Positions 13,775 through 14,592 of a stretch of 14,592 bases of DNA are shown in pieces. The stretch spans positions 1 to 14,592 of the forward strand of contig CAYMOM010000041.1 in the NCBI GenBank assembly GCA_964391995.1. The letters run 5' to 3'. The position numbers and the translations under genes were made by a program. The stretch's first letter is position 1; the number at the start of each line of letters is the position of its first letter. Origin of the DNA: UBA11524 sp964391995. Lineage in GTDB: Bacteria > Bacillota > Clostridia > Christensenellales > Aristaeellaceae. The notes beneath the pieces were generated by a model. It ran no database searches. It was not told the DNA's origin and saw only the letters and a list, made by a program, of their open reading frames with translations.

Positions 13775-14592
13775 AAACAGGCATTCCCGTGCCCATACGG
13801 ACAAAACGCTGCTGCTGCTGGTATATGGCATGTCCATCTTCGGCATACTGGCGGTGTGTGTTGCCACCTATTCCACCAGCGCCACGTCAGACATGTCGCT
13901 GCTGAACCATATTGTCAATTCATCCTTCGCCGTCAACCAGTGTATTTTTCTGGCTATTACACCTTTTCTTATCCTGGTTGTTTCCAGCATACCCACCGAG
14001 TTTCTCCGCCGGTATACCAACCTGGCTTATTACGGCATTACCCTGCTGGTTTTCCTGGTGTGGATCTTCAACCGTGCTGAGGGCGTGAAGGCCTGGCTGG
14101 ACGTTTTGTGGGGATACACCATTCAGCCTTCCGAGTTTGCCAAGCTGGCCATGATCCTTATGCTGGCCAAGGTTCTCTCCCGGCAGGACAGGCCCATGAG
14201 CACCTTTCGGGATTTCGTCCGCATTATGGCGCTGGTGGCTGTGCCCAGCATGATCATTCTTCTCTCCGGCGAAACCGGCTCGGTGCTGGTGATTATCTTC
14301 CTGTTTGCCGTGATGCTGTATTTCTCCAACGTGGATATCAAGCTGCTGCTGGGCATGGCTGCCTTTGCCGTACTGATGCTGCTGGCGCTGTATGGCTTCA
14401 TGGTTGCCACCGGCTCGGACGACTACCGCCTGGCCCGCATCATGGCCTTCATCAACCCCGAGCTTTCCCCGTCCGACGATGCTTACCAGCAGCTGCAAAG
14501 CATGAAGGCCATTGGCTCCGGCGGTCTTCACGGCGTGGGCATGTTTGTGGATGGCGCCATTTACCAGCTGAACTACGTCCCTGCCGACTGGA
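13764..14592 (+). CDS. rodA: RodA/FtsW-family SEDS glycosyltransferase (3' truncated)
   Basis: SEDS proteins polymerise lipid II into glycan strands in the cytoplasmic membrane; RodA works with PBP2 in elongation. The window shows the first 276 residues, with at least seven hydrophobic segments (about 14-34, 58-76, 84-103, 121-137, 152-168, 172-188 and 193-214). Family marks are KAWLDVLWGYTIQPSEFAKL (109-128), especially QPSEFAK, and QQLQSMKAIGSGGLHGVGM (242-260), matching the QxxxSxxAIGSGGLxGxG segment. At 168-172 the sequence reads SGETG where the family commonly has the PDLG turn, so Glu replaces the usual Asp. The start is TTG 13764, 11 bases inside minD. Context with mreBCD and PBP2 favours RodA over FtsW or SpoVE. 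The catalytic Asp region in the large external loop lies beyond the window, so that test cannot be made. Confidence 0.9.
   Translation, partial: MIAENRHSRAHTDKTLLLLVYGMSIFGILAVCVATYSTSATSDMSLLNHIVNSSFAVNQCIFLAITPFLILVVSSIPTEFLRRYTNLAYYGITLLVFLVWIFNRAEGVKAWLDVLWGYTIQPSEFAKLAMILMLAKVLSRQDRPMSTFRDFVRIMALVAVPSMIILLSGETGSVLVIIFLFAVMLYFSNVDIKLLLGMAAFAVLMLLALYGFMVATGSDDYRLARIMAFINPELSPSDDAYQQLQSMKAIGSGGLHGVGMFVDGAIYQLNYVPADW

Noticed and set aside
12944..14531. Minus-strand open frames opposite minD and rodA
   Set aside because: They are antisense to well-defined MinD and SEDS coding regions and match no family.

Overview
The window is a gene-dense, GC-rich stretch of a bacterial chromosome. The gene families and their order point to the Firmicutes class Clostridia, probably an anaerobic gut or rumen lineage. 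The genus cannot be named from sequence alone. The evidence is the cluster maf-mreB-mreC-mreD-PBP2-minD-rodA, a B12-dependent methionine synthase with its reactivation domain encoded separately, strong AGGAGG-type ribosome binding sites, and frequent TTG and GTG starts (7 of 12 visible starts). There is no mobile element, CRISPR array, tRNA, rRNA or phage gene. No gene-free stretch exceeds 300 bases; the longest is 12754-12958.

Layout. (1) 1-3192, plus strand: a tightly packed operon of the 3' end of leuA (leucine synthesis), a small membrane-anchored protein of unknown function, a calcineurin-like metallophosphoesterase, and mnmE (tRNA wobble-uridine modification). Neighbours overlap or are about 10 nt apart, so translation is probably coupled. 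(2) 3193-3227: a convergent gap holding one hairpin that terminates the minus-strand operon and perhaps mnmE as well. (3) 3228-6207, minus strand: a two-gene methionine unit, a stand-alone MetH reactivation-domain protein followed by a short MetH (780 aa) that lacks that domain; the two genes overlap by 11 bases. (4) 6208-6381: a divergent promoter region with a good sigma-A-type promoter on each strand. (5) 6382-14592, plus strand: the cell-shape cluster maf, mreB, mreC, mreD, PBP2 (mrdA), minD and rodA (cut by the window end).

How the genes work together. MreB filaments, MreC and MreD position the elongation synthase made of RodA (SEDS glycosyltransferase) and PBP2 (transpeptidase). MinD is a membrane-cycling ATPase for division-site placement. 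Maf is a house-cleaning nucleotide pyrophosphatase often found beside mre genes.

No new multi-gene system is evident; this is largely core chromosome. The points worth a second look are in the cell-shape cluster. MreB has lysine where the catalytic glutamate normally precedes proline. MreC has a long cytosolic N-terminus and a (Thr-Pro)n outer tail encoded by a hexanucleotide repeat. PBP2 has an expanded transpeptidase domain. MinD has neither MinC nor MinE next to it, and the place where minC is usually found holds an array of perfect hairpins.
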